Shown: positions 49,173-56,957 of the stretch, in pieces
Layout of the letters: every line of letters begins with the position of its first letter
Position numbering within the stretch: position 1 is the first letter of the stretch
DNA from: Fictibacillus aquaticus
GTDB taxonomy: Bacteria; Bacillota; Bacilli; Bacillales; Fictibacillaceae
DNA length: 56,957 bases
Direction: 5' to 3'
Assembly: GCF_002245695.1 (NCBI RefSeq)
Contig: NZ_NOII01000007.1
Coordinates: forward strand, 1 to 56,957
Notes under the pieces: generated by a model
The model's database searches: none
The model's input: only the letters and a program-made list of their open reading frames with translations
Told to the model about the DNA's origin: nothing
Position numbers and translations under genes: made by a program

Positions 49173-50051
49173 TTACTCTACATGATACGACTGATAAACA
49201 TCCCGCTTCGGAAGCCCTCTGTCAGCTGCTGCTGCCTTAATTGCTTCTTTCGGCTTCATTCCTTCATTAATATAGTGATCAACATGACTGTTAAGCGGAA
49301 GATCCTCCCACCACTTCGTAACATCTGCTGCAGCGTTTGGATCTCCTCCTTCTACCACAAGGCAGAACTCGCCTCTCACTTCATTTTGTTCAAAATGAGC
49401 AAGAAGTTCACTTAATGTCCCACGGCAAAATTCTTCATACCGTTTACTCAATTCCCGGACTGTCACGCCTTTTCTGTCTCCGAGCACGTCGATCATCGCT
49501 GACAATGTTTCTTTTATGCGATGCGGCGCTTCATAAAAGATGAGGGTTGAGGGGAAAACGGAGAGCCGCTCGAGCTGCTCTTTACGTTCCTTTTTGCCGC
49601 GCGGAAGGAAACCGTAAAATGTAAACATTTCCGTTGAAAGACCCGATGCTGCTACTGCAGGCAGAGCAGCACTCGCGCCAGGAAGCGGAATGACGCGAAT
49701 CTTCTCCTCTATGCATAGCACAGCAAGATCATAGCCTGGATCGGAAATGCCTGGCATTCCTGCGTCCGTTACGAGAGCGACCTGCTTTCCTTCCTTTAAC
49801 TGTTCAAGCAGCTTACGTCCGCTCTGTTCTTTATTATGCTCGTGATAGCTTGTCAGCGGCGTGGCAATCTCAAAGTGACTGCACAGCTTCTTCGTCTGCC
49901 TCGTATCTTCGGCGGCAATAATATCGCTCTCTTGTAAAATCCGGACAGCACGAAACGTCATGTCCTCGAGGTTGCCAACCGGCGTTGGCACAAGATATAA
50001 AGCTCCTGTCCCGTTAGCCTCTGCCTCGTTATAACTGCTCTGTTTCCACAT
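49173..50051 (-). CDS. rsmI: 16S rRNA (cytidine-1402-2'-O)-methyltransferase
   Basis: SAM-dependent methylation of C1402 in the ribosomal P site. The 292-residue protein has the tetrapyrrole-methylase-fold signatures LYLVPTPVGNLEDMT, IAAEDTRQTKKL, VTDAGMPGISDPGY and LPGASAA. YabC in B. subtilis. Its start overlaps the end of yazA by 23 bases; yabB-yazA-rsmI form a coupled unit. No terminator is seen before copy D of the hairpin element, which could itself serve. Confidence 0.95.
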   Translation of the reverse strand: MWKQSSYNEAEANGTGALYLVPTPVGNLEDMTFRAVRILQESDIIAAEDTRQTKKLCSHFEIATPLTSYHEHNKEQSGRKLLEQLKEGKQVALVTDAGMPGISDPGYDLAVLCIEEKIRVIPLPGASAALPAVAASGLSTEMFTFYGFLPRGKKERKEQLERLSVFPSTLIFYEAPHRIKETLSAMIDVLGDRKGVTVRELSKRYEEFCRGTLSELLAHFEQNEVRGEFCLVVEGGDPNAAADVTKWWEDLPLNSHVDHYINEGMKPKEAIKAAAADRGLPKRDVYQSYHVE

Positions 50052-50313
50052 TTCGCAAGCCCCCTTCCTGTATCAGTTTCTCTTTATTTTTTCTGCTCAT
50101 CTGCTTTATCGCGTATTCAGCCTGCATCGCTTCCTGCTTCGTCTGAAATTCTGCGTGAAATAGAAGCTTCAACGGACCGCGTCCTCTTGTATATTTAGCT
50201 CCCTTTCCGCTTTCGTGCATCTGAAGCCGGCGTTCCAGCTCGTTCGTGTACCCCGTATAGTATGTCCCGTCTGCGCATTCGAGAATATAAACAGCATGCT
50301 GCTTATCTTCCAT
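50029..50313 (-). CDS. yazA: GIY-YIG domain protein YazA
   Basis: A 94-residue protein that is a single GIY-YIG nuclease domain of the UPF0213 type: [41 protein letters not shown] and the conserved Glu in [15 protein letters not shown]. The substrate is unknown; it is linked to RNA modification genes on both sides. It overlaps yabB by 11 bases and rsmI by 23. Confidence 0.92.
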   Translation of the reverse strand: MEDKQHAVYILECADGTYYTGYTNELERRLQMHESGKGAKYTRGRGPLKLLFHAEFQTKQEAMQAEYAIKQMSRKNKEKLIQEGGLRNVETEQL

Positions 50314-51043
50314 AGAAAACCTTCTTCAGCTGTTCTGTATATTGACCGTCGCTTCCGTACACAGTCAGTGGCGGCAAGATATGAAGATCAGGCTTTCCTT
50401 TTTTCATTCCTTCTATTAAAAGCATGTTTGCTTCGCTTCCCTCGCGCGGGTAGATGAGCTGCAGCCTTTTAGGTTCGAGTTCATACTGTCTCATATATGC
50501 CAAGATCTCCATCAGCCTGTTCGGACGATGAACGAACGCCGCTTTCCCGCCTTGCTTCACGAGCTGGCTGCTGACACGGATAACATCCTCGAGCGTACAA
50601 TGAATTTCATGACGCGCGATCGCCAGATGTGGATTCTCGTTATAATCCTTTTCATTGACCGACGGAAAATAAGGCGGGTTGCATGTGAGAGCGTCGAACG
50701 TTCCATGGCCGAACTCTGCCGCAGCTTCCTTAATATCAAGCGTATGAATTGAGATCTGCTCTTCAAGGCTGTTGATTGCAGTGCTTCGCTTCGCCATGCT
50801 GCTCAGCCTTTCCTGAATCTCGACTCCTGTGATAGCAGCCTTTGATCGTGTGCTGAGCAGCAAAGGGATAGCGCCGTTACCTGTGCACAGGTCTATGATT
50901 CTCCCTTTTTGAATCGGAACCCAGGCAAACCGGCTGAGAAGGACAGCATCGAGAGAAAAGGAAAAGACAGAGTTGCTCTGTATGATTTTTAGTTGTTCAT
51001 CCACTAGATAATCGAGCCGTTCGTCCGGCAGCAGTTCCGCCAT
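50303..51043 (-). CDS. yabB: tRNA1(Val) (adenine-37-N6)-methyltransferase-like protein YabB
   Basis: A 246-residue SAM-dependent N6-adenine methyltransferase related to TrmN6. Motif I is [15 protein letters not shown] and the catalytic NPPY motif is [11 protein letters not shown] near residue 125, as in adenine methyltransferases. Substrate assignment is by family only. It is the first gene of yabB-yazA-rsmI; a terminator for yabA lies just upstream, so it should have its own promoter in the short gap. Confidence 0.9.
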   Translation of the reverse strand: MAELLPDERLDYLVDEQLKIIQSNSVFSFSLDAVLLSRFAWVPIQKGRIIDLCTGNGAIPLLLSTRSKAAITGVEIQERLSSMAKRSTAINSLEEQISIHTLDIKEAAAEFGHGTFDALTCNPPYFPSVNEKDYNENPHLAIARHEIHCTLEDVIRVSSQLVKQGGKAAFVHRPNRLMEILAYMRQYELEPKRLQLIYPREGSEANMLLIEGMKKGKPDLHILPPLTVYGSDGQYTEQLKKVFYGR

Positions 51044-51083
51044 AAAGTTTCCTCTTTTCCGCTAAGATCATTTTTGTGATGAT

Positions 51084-51113
51084 AAAAAGCCTTCCCAGAA
51101 GGAAAGGCCTTTT
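51084..51113 (-). terminator. yabA terminator
   Basis: AAAAGGCCTTTCC-TTCTG-GGAAGGCTTTTT on the minus strand, overlapping the yabA stop. Confidence 0.85.
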
Positions 51114-51471
51114 ATTTCTTATTTAAGAATGACAGACAGAAAAGGCAGTCCCCTTCTGTCCTGACACTTCCATAATGAAGATTGCATATGTGAAACCCTT
51201 CTTGATAAAGACGCGCGAGGTTATCGTATCCTTCTCCGATATCCATCGGCTCTTTATGCTTTTCAAGAACGGGCTTGCTTTCTTTTTTAGCAGCAGTCTT
51301 TCTGTTCTTTGAGTCCAATGCGTTGCGGAGATTTTCATTCTCCATCTTTAGATGGTGGTTTTCCTCTATGAATGACGCCAAATGAACCTTGAAATCTTCC
51401 AGTTGACGCGTCATCGCCGCCAGCTGCTCCTCCATTTGGACCACTCTGGAAAAAATCGCTTGTTTCTCCAC
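51112..51471 (-). CDS. yabA: Replication initiation control protein YabA
   Basis: Negative regulator of replication initiation that bridges DnaA and the DnaN clamp. The 119-residue protein has an N-terminal leucine-rich coiled coil ([19 protein letters not shown], then [19 protein letters not shown]) and a C-terminal zinc motif in [12 protein letters not shown] and [10 protein letters not shown] chose GTG at 51471, 8 bases after AGAGG, which also gives the same number of residues before EEQ as in B. subtilis; GTG at 51480 overlaps the ribosome site. Confidence 0.94.
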   Translation of the reverse strand: MEKQAIFSRVVQMEEQLAAMTRQLEDFKVHLASFIEENHHLKMENENLRNALDSKNRKTAAKKESKPVLEKHKEPMDIGEGYDNLARLYQEGFHICNLHYGSVRTEGDCLFCLSFLNKK

Positions 51472-51484
51472 GAAATCCACCTCT

Positions 51485-52315
51485 TTATTCTGTGGCTTGC
51501 GTTATTAGTTCCTCTTTTTTGTTAAGAAGTTCGTCTATTGAATATTCTGTGACACTCCCGATCTGCGGAAGGTCCACCTGTACGAGTTTCTCTAGCATGT
51601 TCAGCCCTACTACACGGCCTTTTCCGTGAGGTGTCGCGATTTCCTGGCCAATATCCGGCATATCCCGTTTTACCTCTTCATAATAGTCGTTCTCATATTT
51701 CAGGCAGCACATCAGCCTGCCGCAAAGACCTGATATCTTTGCAGGATTCAGTGAAAGGTTCTGATCCTTGGCCATCTTGATGGATACCGGCTCAAAATCA
51801 CCGAGGAACGTTGAACAGCAAAGCATCCTTCCGCACGGTCCGATGCCGCCGAGCATTTTCGCTTCATCCCTGACTCCGATCTGCCGAAGCTCGATGCGGG
51901 TCCTGAAGATGGAAGCTAGATCCTTCACTAGCTCGCGGAAATCAATCCGCCCTTCAGCTGTAAAGTAAAAAATTACTTTGTTGCGGTCAAACGTATACTC
52001 TACGTCCACAAGCTTCATATCGAGCTTATGCTCGCTTATCTTATCGACGCACGTTTCAAAAGCCTGTTCTGCTGCTGTCTTGTTTTCTTCCACAAGCAGC
52101 ATGTCCTTCGAATTAGCGAGACGAACGACCTTCTTTAATGGAAGGACAACATCATTCTCGCCTACCAGCTTCTTTTCGATAACGACCTTTCCGTATTCAA
52201 TTCCACGCGCTGTTTCCACGATCACAAACACGTCTTTTTGCACTTCAAGGTCGCCGGGGTCGAAATAATATATTTTTCCCGCTTTTTTAAAGCGGACTCC
52301 AACTACCTCATACAA
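51485..52315 (-). CDS. ricT: RicT (YaaT), PSP1-domain subunit of the Ric complex
   Basis: With RicA and RicF forms an Fe-S complex that redirects RNase Y and, in B. subtilis, affects the Spo0A phosphorelay, competence and biofilm. The 276-residue protein has the PSP1 domain and cysteine clusters GPCGRMLCC and GLCGRLMCC, which are ligands for the [4Fe-4S] centre by family. It lies between holB and yabA with 5-13 base gaps, one transcript. Confidence 0.96.
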   Translation of the reverse strand: MYEVVGVRFKKAGKIYYFDPGDLEVQKDVFVIVETARGIEYGKVVIEKKLVGENDVVLPLKKVVRLANSKDMLLVEENKTAAEQAFETCVDKISEHKLDMKLVDVEYTFDRNKVIFYFTAEGRIDFRELVKDLASIFRTRIELRQIGVRDEAKMLGGIGPCGRMLCCSTFLGDFEPVSIKMAKDQNLSLNPAKISGLCGRLMCCLKYENDYYEEVKRDMPDIGQEIATPHGKGRVVGLNMLEKLVQVDLPQIGSVTEYSIDELLNKKEELITQATE

Positions 52316-52320
52316 GGCTG

Positions 52321-53307
52321 TTATCCCTCCTGTAATTGCAGCACCAGCTGCTCCATAGCCATCGCTGGGTTCATGTTCGACCCGAGCTTCTTCTGGGCAG
52401 ACAGTATCGCAAGCATTGAGTCGCCAATACGGCGCTGTGAAAGGTAAAGTGCCTGCTGCTCCAGGGCCTGCAATTGATCACTAAACACTACTCTTTCTGT
52501 TTCGGAAAGATGTATAGATAAAAGATCCCGGTACCAGATCAATAATAAATTCAACCCTGATGCCAGCTGCTCTTTTTCTTTGAAAAAAGAGAGCCAGTTT
52601 TCCTGAAGAGTCACAAGAGCGTAATCAGGTCGCTTCCGCAACTCTTCTGTCAATTGTATCACTTTGTCTCGCGCTTGTGCAAACCACTCTTCCCTACAAA
52701 TTTCGAGCGCTTCTGACGTATCGGACGTCAGTGCAGCTGCCATTTTAGCCATTGCGGGAGAAACATTTTCCCCCATCAGCAGATCCTCCAGCTTTCCTGG
52801 CGGGAGCGAAGAAAAAGACAGCAGCTGAGCCCTTGACCGTATCGTCTCTAGCAGCCTGTGTACTTGCTCTGTCAGCAGAAGAGCGATAGACTGCGAGACT
52901 GGCTCTTCTAAAAACTTAAGCAGGCTGTTCGCGGCTTGGACGGTCATCCGGTCTGCATGCTCGATAATGTACACCTTTTTGTTGGACTCCATCCCTTGGT
53001 AGGCGAACTCTTTTTGCAGCGCCCGGATCTGATCGATTTTAATGCTCTGCCCGTCCGGCTGGATCACATGAACATCAGGATGATTCCCGCTGTCGATCCT
53101 CCGGCAGTTGCGGCATTGGCCGCACGCTTCTCCATCAATCGCTTCCAGGCACAAAAAAGCCTTTGCAGTTTCTTTCGCGACCGCTGTTTTTCCGGTGCCG
53201 CGGGGACCTTCAAATATGTAAGCATGGGCAAGCCGGTCTTTCTTTATGCTGTTTTTTATCGTTTTGACTGCGCGTTCCTGCGTTTCCAGCAGCGGTGCCC
53301 AACTCAT
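52321..53307 (-). CDS. holB: DNA polymerase III subunit delta'
   Basis: Clamp-loader subunit. The 328-residue AAA+ protein has Walker A FEGPRGTGKTAVAKE, the zinc module CxxCxxC (GQCRNCRR, preceded by Cys), and the sensor region LLKFLEEP. ATG at 53307 follows AGGTG at 6 bases; a GTG and ATG just upstream overlap the site. Short tail gaps to yaaR and ricT. Confidence 0.95.
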   Translation of the reverse strand: MSWAPLLETQERAVKTIKNSIKKDRLAHAYIFEGPRGTGKTAVAKETAKAFLCLEAIDGEACGQCRNCRRIDSGNHPDVHVIQPDGQSIKIDQIRALQKEFAYQGMESNKKVYIIEHADRMTVQAANSLLKFLEEPVSQSIALLLTEQVHRLLETIRSRAQLLSFSSLPPGKLEDLLMGENVSPAMAKMAAALTSDTSEALEICREEWFAQARDKVIQLTEELRKRPDYALVTLQENWLSFFKEKEQLASGLNLLLIWYRDLLSIHLSETERVVFSDQLQALEQQALYLSQRRIGDSMLAILSAQKKLGSNMNPAMAMEQLVLQLQEG

Positions 53308-53316
53308 CCTCATCAC

Positions 53317-53760
53317 CTACGTATATAAATTGATCAGCAATCCTTTGATCTCACCGATTTTATCGAGCATCTGAACCGACCGGTTTTCCTTTTCAAGCAT
53401 GATCGCCGTCAGCTCCATCAGCTTTTCATCTGTTTCTTTGACAACCTTCAGTGTTCTCTGGCGGCCGTCTCCGTTCCAGCTTTTGTTCTGCTTCAGCTGC
53501 AGTCCGAAATCCACCGCTTCTTTAACAAAGCGCTGGACAAGACTTTTATACACCTGAAGGTCTTTCACAGTCTGCGAATGAAGCAGACGCCTGCCCTGAT
53601 CTTCAATATCGCCAAGCAGACGGGTCAGCTGTTCACTCTGCATCTTATCCTGCTGTTTGGCCACCGCCTCGCCGAAGGATGACGAAGATGCTTTGATCTC
53701 CTGCTTCCCTTCCTTAGAGGCCGCACCCAATGCAGGTCGCGGATCATGTCCAATCTTCAT
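53317..53760 (-). CDS. yaaR: DUF327 protein YaaR
   Basis: A 147-residue helical protein of unknown function, conserved at this place in spore formers. The second half (SLVQRFVKEAVDFGLQLKQN, GRQRTLKVVKETDEKLMELT) is the conserved DUF327 segment. No membrane segment or signal. It sits between darA and holB. Confidence 0.9.
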   Translation of the reverse strand: MKIGHDPRPALGAASKEGKQEIKASSSSFGEAVAKQQDKMQSEQLTRLLGDIEDQGRRLLHSQTVKDLQVYKSLVQRFVKEAVDFGLQLKQNKSWNGDGRQRTLKVVKETDEKLMELTAIMLEKENRSVQMLDKIGEIKGLLINLYT

Positions 53761-53778
53761 CGTAATCCCTCTTATCCT

Positions 53779-54757
<979 letters not shown>

Positions 54758-54761
<4 letters not shown>

Positions 54762-56197
54762 TGCTGTTCTTCTCCTTCTTCCTCTTCAAAAACACTGATC
54801 ATTGTTTCGTTCCCGCCCTGAAAACGAGCTCCATTTTGCTGCAGAACGTTAAACGATTTGATCATGCTTTCTGTAATCTGCTCTCCTTTGGCGATCAGCG
54901 GCACCCCAGGCGGGTAAGGAATAACAGCCTCAGCCGAAATCCTGCCAGCAGATTGATTGATCTCCACCAGTTCAGTACCTTTGTTCCTCATCTCGCCATA
55001 TGAGTAAAAAAGGCTGCTGACCGGCGCAAACACTGCTTGGAAATTTGTTGTCTCTGTTCTTTCTTTTCGGTTCAGATCTTCAGATACCTTTAAAACAGCT
55101 TCTTTCCAGCGCATTGTTTCATGTGAAACACCAAGCGGGAGAACGAACAAAACATTCAGCGAGTCAGCAAGCTCCGGGTACAGCCCATGCTTCTCAAACA
55201 TCTTCTGCAACTCATACCCTGAATATTCCCCTTCCGCCTGCAGTGTAACCTTTAACGGATCTGCTTCATATCCAGAAGGTGGTTCAATTACAAGAAATCC
55301 ATGCTGTTTCAAAAAATCCTTAAGCTCGATGGATTGTTCTTTTATCGACTGTATGTCAACTGTTTTCAGCTGCGCCAAGTAAGCACGGCTGAGATCAAGC
55401 GAAGCCATAATCGGATAAGACGGCGAACTGGACTGAATCATCTGCAGTGCGTGCCGTACCCTTTTTTTATCTAAAAGCGATCGCTTTCCAATATGAAGAT
55501 ATGCTCCCATCGTCATCGCTGGCAGTGTCTTATGCGCAGACTGTACCGCAGCATCTGCCCCCATAGAGAGCACACTCGCCGGAAAGCCATCCAGCACATA
55601 ATGCGCCCCGTGTGCCTCATCAGCCAGCACTGGGAGACTTCGTTCGTGCATGAACTCAATGATTGATATCAAGTCAGCTGACATGCCGTAATAATTAGGA
55701 GTCGTGACGATCAGGCCTTTTATTTCTGGATGCTGTTCTAATGCCATTTTTACAGTCTCAAGCGTCAGTCCCAGGGGGAATCCGCCTTGCTGATGAATTT
55801 CAGGTCCGAGGAAAATCGGCATTAATCCGGCCAGCTCAAGACCGTTTAATACCGACTTATGACAGTTCCTCTGCACCATTACTTTGTCACCTGGATCAAA
55901 CGCAGCAAGAATCATAGCCAGGTTTCCAGCCGTGCTTCCTCCAATTAGAAAGTGCGTCTCATCCGCACCGTAAAATTTTGCCGTGAGATCCTGCGCCTCC
56001 TTTATGCACTCTTGGGCATCATGAAGGTCATCGAGACCTGTAAGCTCCGTCACATCGATCTCACTTATTTTTTTATAATAAGAAATTCCCGACTCATGCA
56101 GCAGTGATCCGTTTTTATGACCCGGCACGTGCATCGATATCGGTTTTCTGTTTCTATGCGAAATTAATGCAGAAAATAAAGGCGTTTTCTCAAACAT
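54758..56197 (-). CDS. yaaO: Orn/Lys/Arg decarboxylase-family protein YaaO
   Basis: A PLP-dependent fold-type I decarboxylase, 479 residues, similar to the arginine decarboxylase SpeA of Bacillus. The PLP lysine is in QSAHKTLPAMTMGAYLH, with the DEAHGAH aspartate upstream and GSTAGNLAMILA for phosphate binding. The C-terminal domain ends YPPGVPLIAKGEQIT, typical of the group. The substrate cannot be fixed from sequence. In B. subtilis xpaC-yaaN lie between csfB and yaaO; here gin is the direct neighbour. Confidence 0.92.
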
Positions 56198-56291
56198 AAG
56201 ACATCCTTTTCTTCTATTATACTTACCTCTATTCTACCATTTTTCACTCGATAAATCAGGCTGAGTTATTCACTTAGCGTACTTGAGCAAA

Positions 56292-56319
56292 ATAAAAAAA
56301 CAGGCATGACAGCCTGTTT
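56292..56319 (-). terminator. gin terminator
   Basis: AAACAGGC-loop-GCCTGTTT with T run on the minus strand, adjacent to the gin stop. Confidence 0.85.
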
Positions 56320-56514
56320 TTAAAGGGTGGCGTTCGCTAATTTCAGTTTTCTTAGCTGGCTCAGATAATGGCGGTAATACTCATCATTCACTTCAGCCTC
56401 TATAATTTTCGTTTCACACTCATGACAGATAAACTGATGCAGGATATGAATCCCCATCGTTTTCGATTCTTCACAAATCAGGCAAGTTTCCCCATGCTTA
56501 TGGACCGAACTCAT
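56320..56514 (-). CDS. gin: Anti-sigma factor Gin (CsfB)
   Basis: Forespore-made inhibitor of sigma-G (and sigma-E in B. subtilis). The 64-residue protein has a zinc-binding pair of CxxC motifs, CLIC (Cys11, Cys14) and CHEC (Cys30, Cys33), with GIHILHQFICHECETKII between and after them, and a helical tail. ATG at 56514 is 9 bases after GGAGG; longer in-frame starts lie within or upstream of the ribosome site. A consensus sigma-F promoter and a terminator bracket the gene. Confidence 0.94.
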   Translation of the reverse strand: MSSVHKHGETCLICEESKTMGIHILHQFICHECETKIIEAEVNDEYYRHYLSQLRKLKLANATL

Positions 56515-56535
56515 ATCTTCCCACCTCCATGCTCC

Positions 56536-56565
56536 CATTCTTGCCGGAATAATCACCATATATAC
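56536..56565 (-). promoter_or_regulatory. gin promoter, consensus sigma-F
   Basis: GTATA (56561-56565), a 15-bp spacer and GGCAAGAATG (56536-56545) on the minus strand match the sigma-F consensus GYATA-15-GGNRANANTR at every position. B. subtilis csfB is a classical sigma-F gene. Confidence 0.88.
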
Positions 56566-56682
56566 GTTTTTTCAAAAAACTTTATCTAATTCAATGTATG
56601 ACATTCGCCCATCCCTTGTGTCTGTACATCGGAAATAAGGAAAAGCAGGCACAGAAGGACATTTTGGAGTTCATCTGAGCTG

Positions 56683-56780
56683 GACCCGTAAATCTTGATT
56701 TTGACCCGTGAATCTGGATTTCGACCCGTAACTTCTTCACTTAGACTCGCAATTTTCCATTTAGACCCCTAAATCGTTCA
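56683..56780. repeat. Phased GACCCG tandem array 2
   Basis: GACCCG or one-base variants at 56683, 56703, 56723, 56744 and 56764: phasing 20-20-21-20, identical to array 1 at 20694. The unit-by-unit sequence also corresponds (GACCCGTAAATCTTGATTTT; GACCCGTAAC...CTTAGACTCGCAATTTTCC). A GATAACCGG block follows at about 56844, as in array 1. No gene seen in 56566-56957. Confidence 0.9.
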
Positions 56781-56913
56781 GAGGATGATTCTGAGGCAGC
56801 TTGATCCTCAGAAAACAGCTTCTTGGTTTAATGCTGATAAGTAGATAACCGGGTTTTGGTTATCTTCTACCTTATTTCTGCTCTTTAACTCCCACATCAT
56901 TGTGATAAAACAC

Positions 56914-56946
56914 AAAAAAGAAGATAACCGCAATGGGTTATCTTCT
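56914..56946 (-). terminator. Terminator of a gene beyond the right edge
   Basis: AGAAGATAACC (56936-56946 read on minus) loop CATTGC, GGTTATCTTCT, then TTTTT: perfect 11-bp stem. It would end a minus-strand transcript entering from outside the window. Its GATAACC arm is the same block that follows both GACCCG arrays. Confidence 0.75.
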
Positions 56947-56957
56947 ATCCTTGCCCG

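Overview
The window is a contiguous chromosomal segment of an endospore-forming member of the Bacillaceae. It carries spoIIE, spoVT, spoVG, yabG, sspF, fin, gin, yabP/yabQ and abrB, and its gene order matches the origin-proximal region of Bacillus subtilis, written here in reverse (gin and tmk at the right, lysS and the start of an rRNA operon at the left). Apart from two genes, abrB and a small SunI-like gene, everything is on the minus strand. Local inserts, repeat families and some gene contents differ from B. subtilis, so it is a related genus or species; the sequence alone does not let me name it.

Layout from right to left, following minus-strand transcription. 56.9-49.2 kb: anti-sigma factor gin, the decarboxylase-like yaaO, tmk, the c-di-AMP receptor darA, yaaR, holB, ricT, yabA, then yabB, yazA, rsmI (DNA replication, RNA processing and modification). 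48.8-43.4 kb: abrB (plus strand) with Spo0A operators, metS, tatD, yabE. 43.2-37.3 kb: rnmV, rsmA, yabG, veg, sspF, ispE, purR, ridA, spoVG. 37.0-29.1 kb: glmU, prs, rplY/ctc, pth, fin, mfd. 28.9-21.5 kb: spoVT, yabM, mazG, hup, rqcP, a plus-strand SunI-like islet, yabP, yabQ, divIC, yabR. 21.4-14.0 kb: a small zinc-ribbon membrane protein, tRNA-Met, tRNA-Glu, spoIIE, yabS, yabT, tilS, hprT. 14.0-0.4 kb: ftsH, coaX, hslO, cysK, the folate operon pabB-pabA-pabC-folP-folB-folK-yazB-dusB, a GreA-like gene and lysS. Two rrn promoters at the left edge fire into a 16S gene outside the window.

The genes are mostly housekeeping (translation, folate, nucleotide, cysteine and cell-wall precursors) interleaved with sporulation control. 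Several developmental promoters can be read directly: a Spo0A-type spoIIE promoter with a 22-bp spacer, sigma-F promoters for gin and fin, sigma-G for sspF, sigma-H for spoVG, sigma-B for ctc, and Spo0A boxes at abrB.

The least explained material is between genes. (i) Two paralogous arrays of GACCCG units have identical 20-20-21-20 bp phasing, and a third, divergent array has 21-bp TTAGAC units. (ii) A MITE-like family of hairpin elements has at least six copies: one carries nested insertions and two lack the core. (iii) A 72-bp-period direct repeat lies downstream of ftsH. (iv) A perfect 18-bp stem terminator shares its arm with two orphan half-sites. (v) A SunI-like gene interrupts the rqcP-yabP cluster. 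(vi) A GreA-like protein lacks the acidic coiled-coil tip. I found no large previously undescribed multi-gene system; the arrays and the hairpin family are the best candidates for something not yet described.
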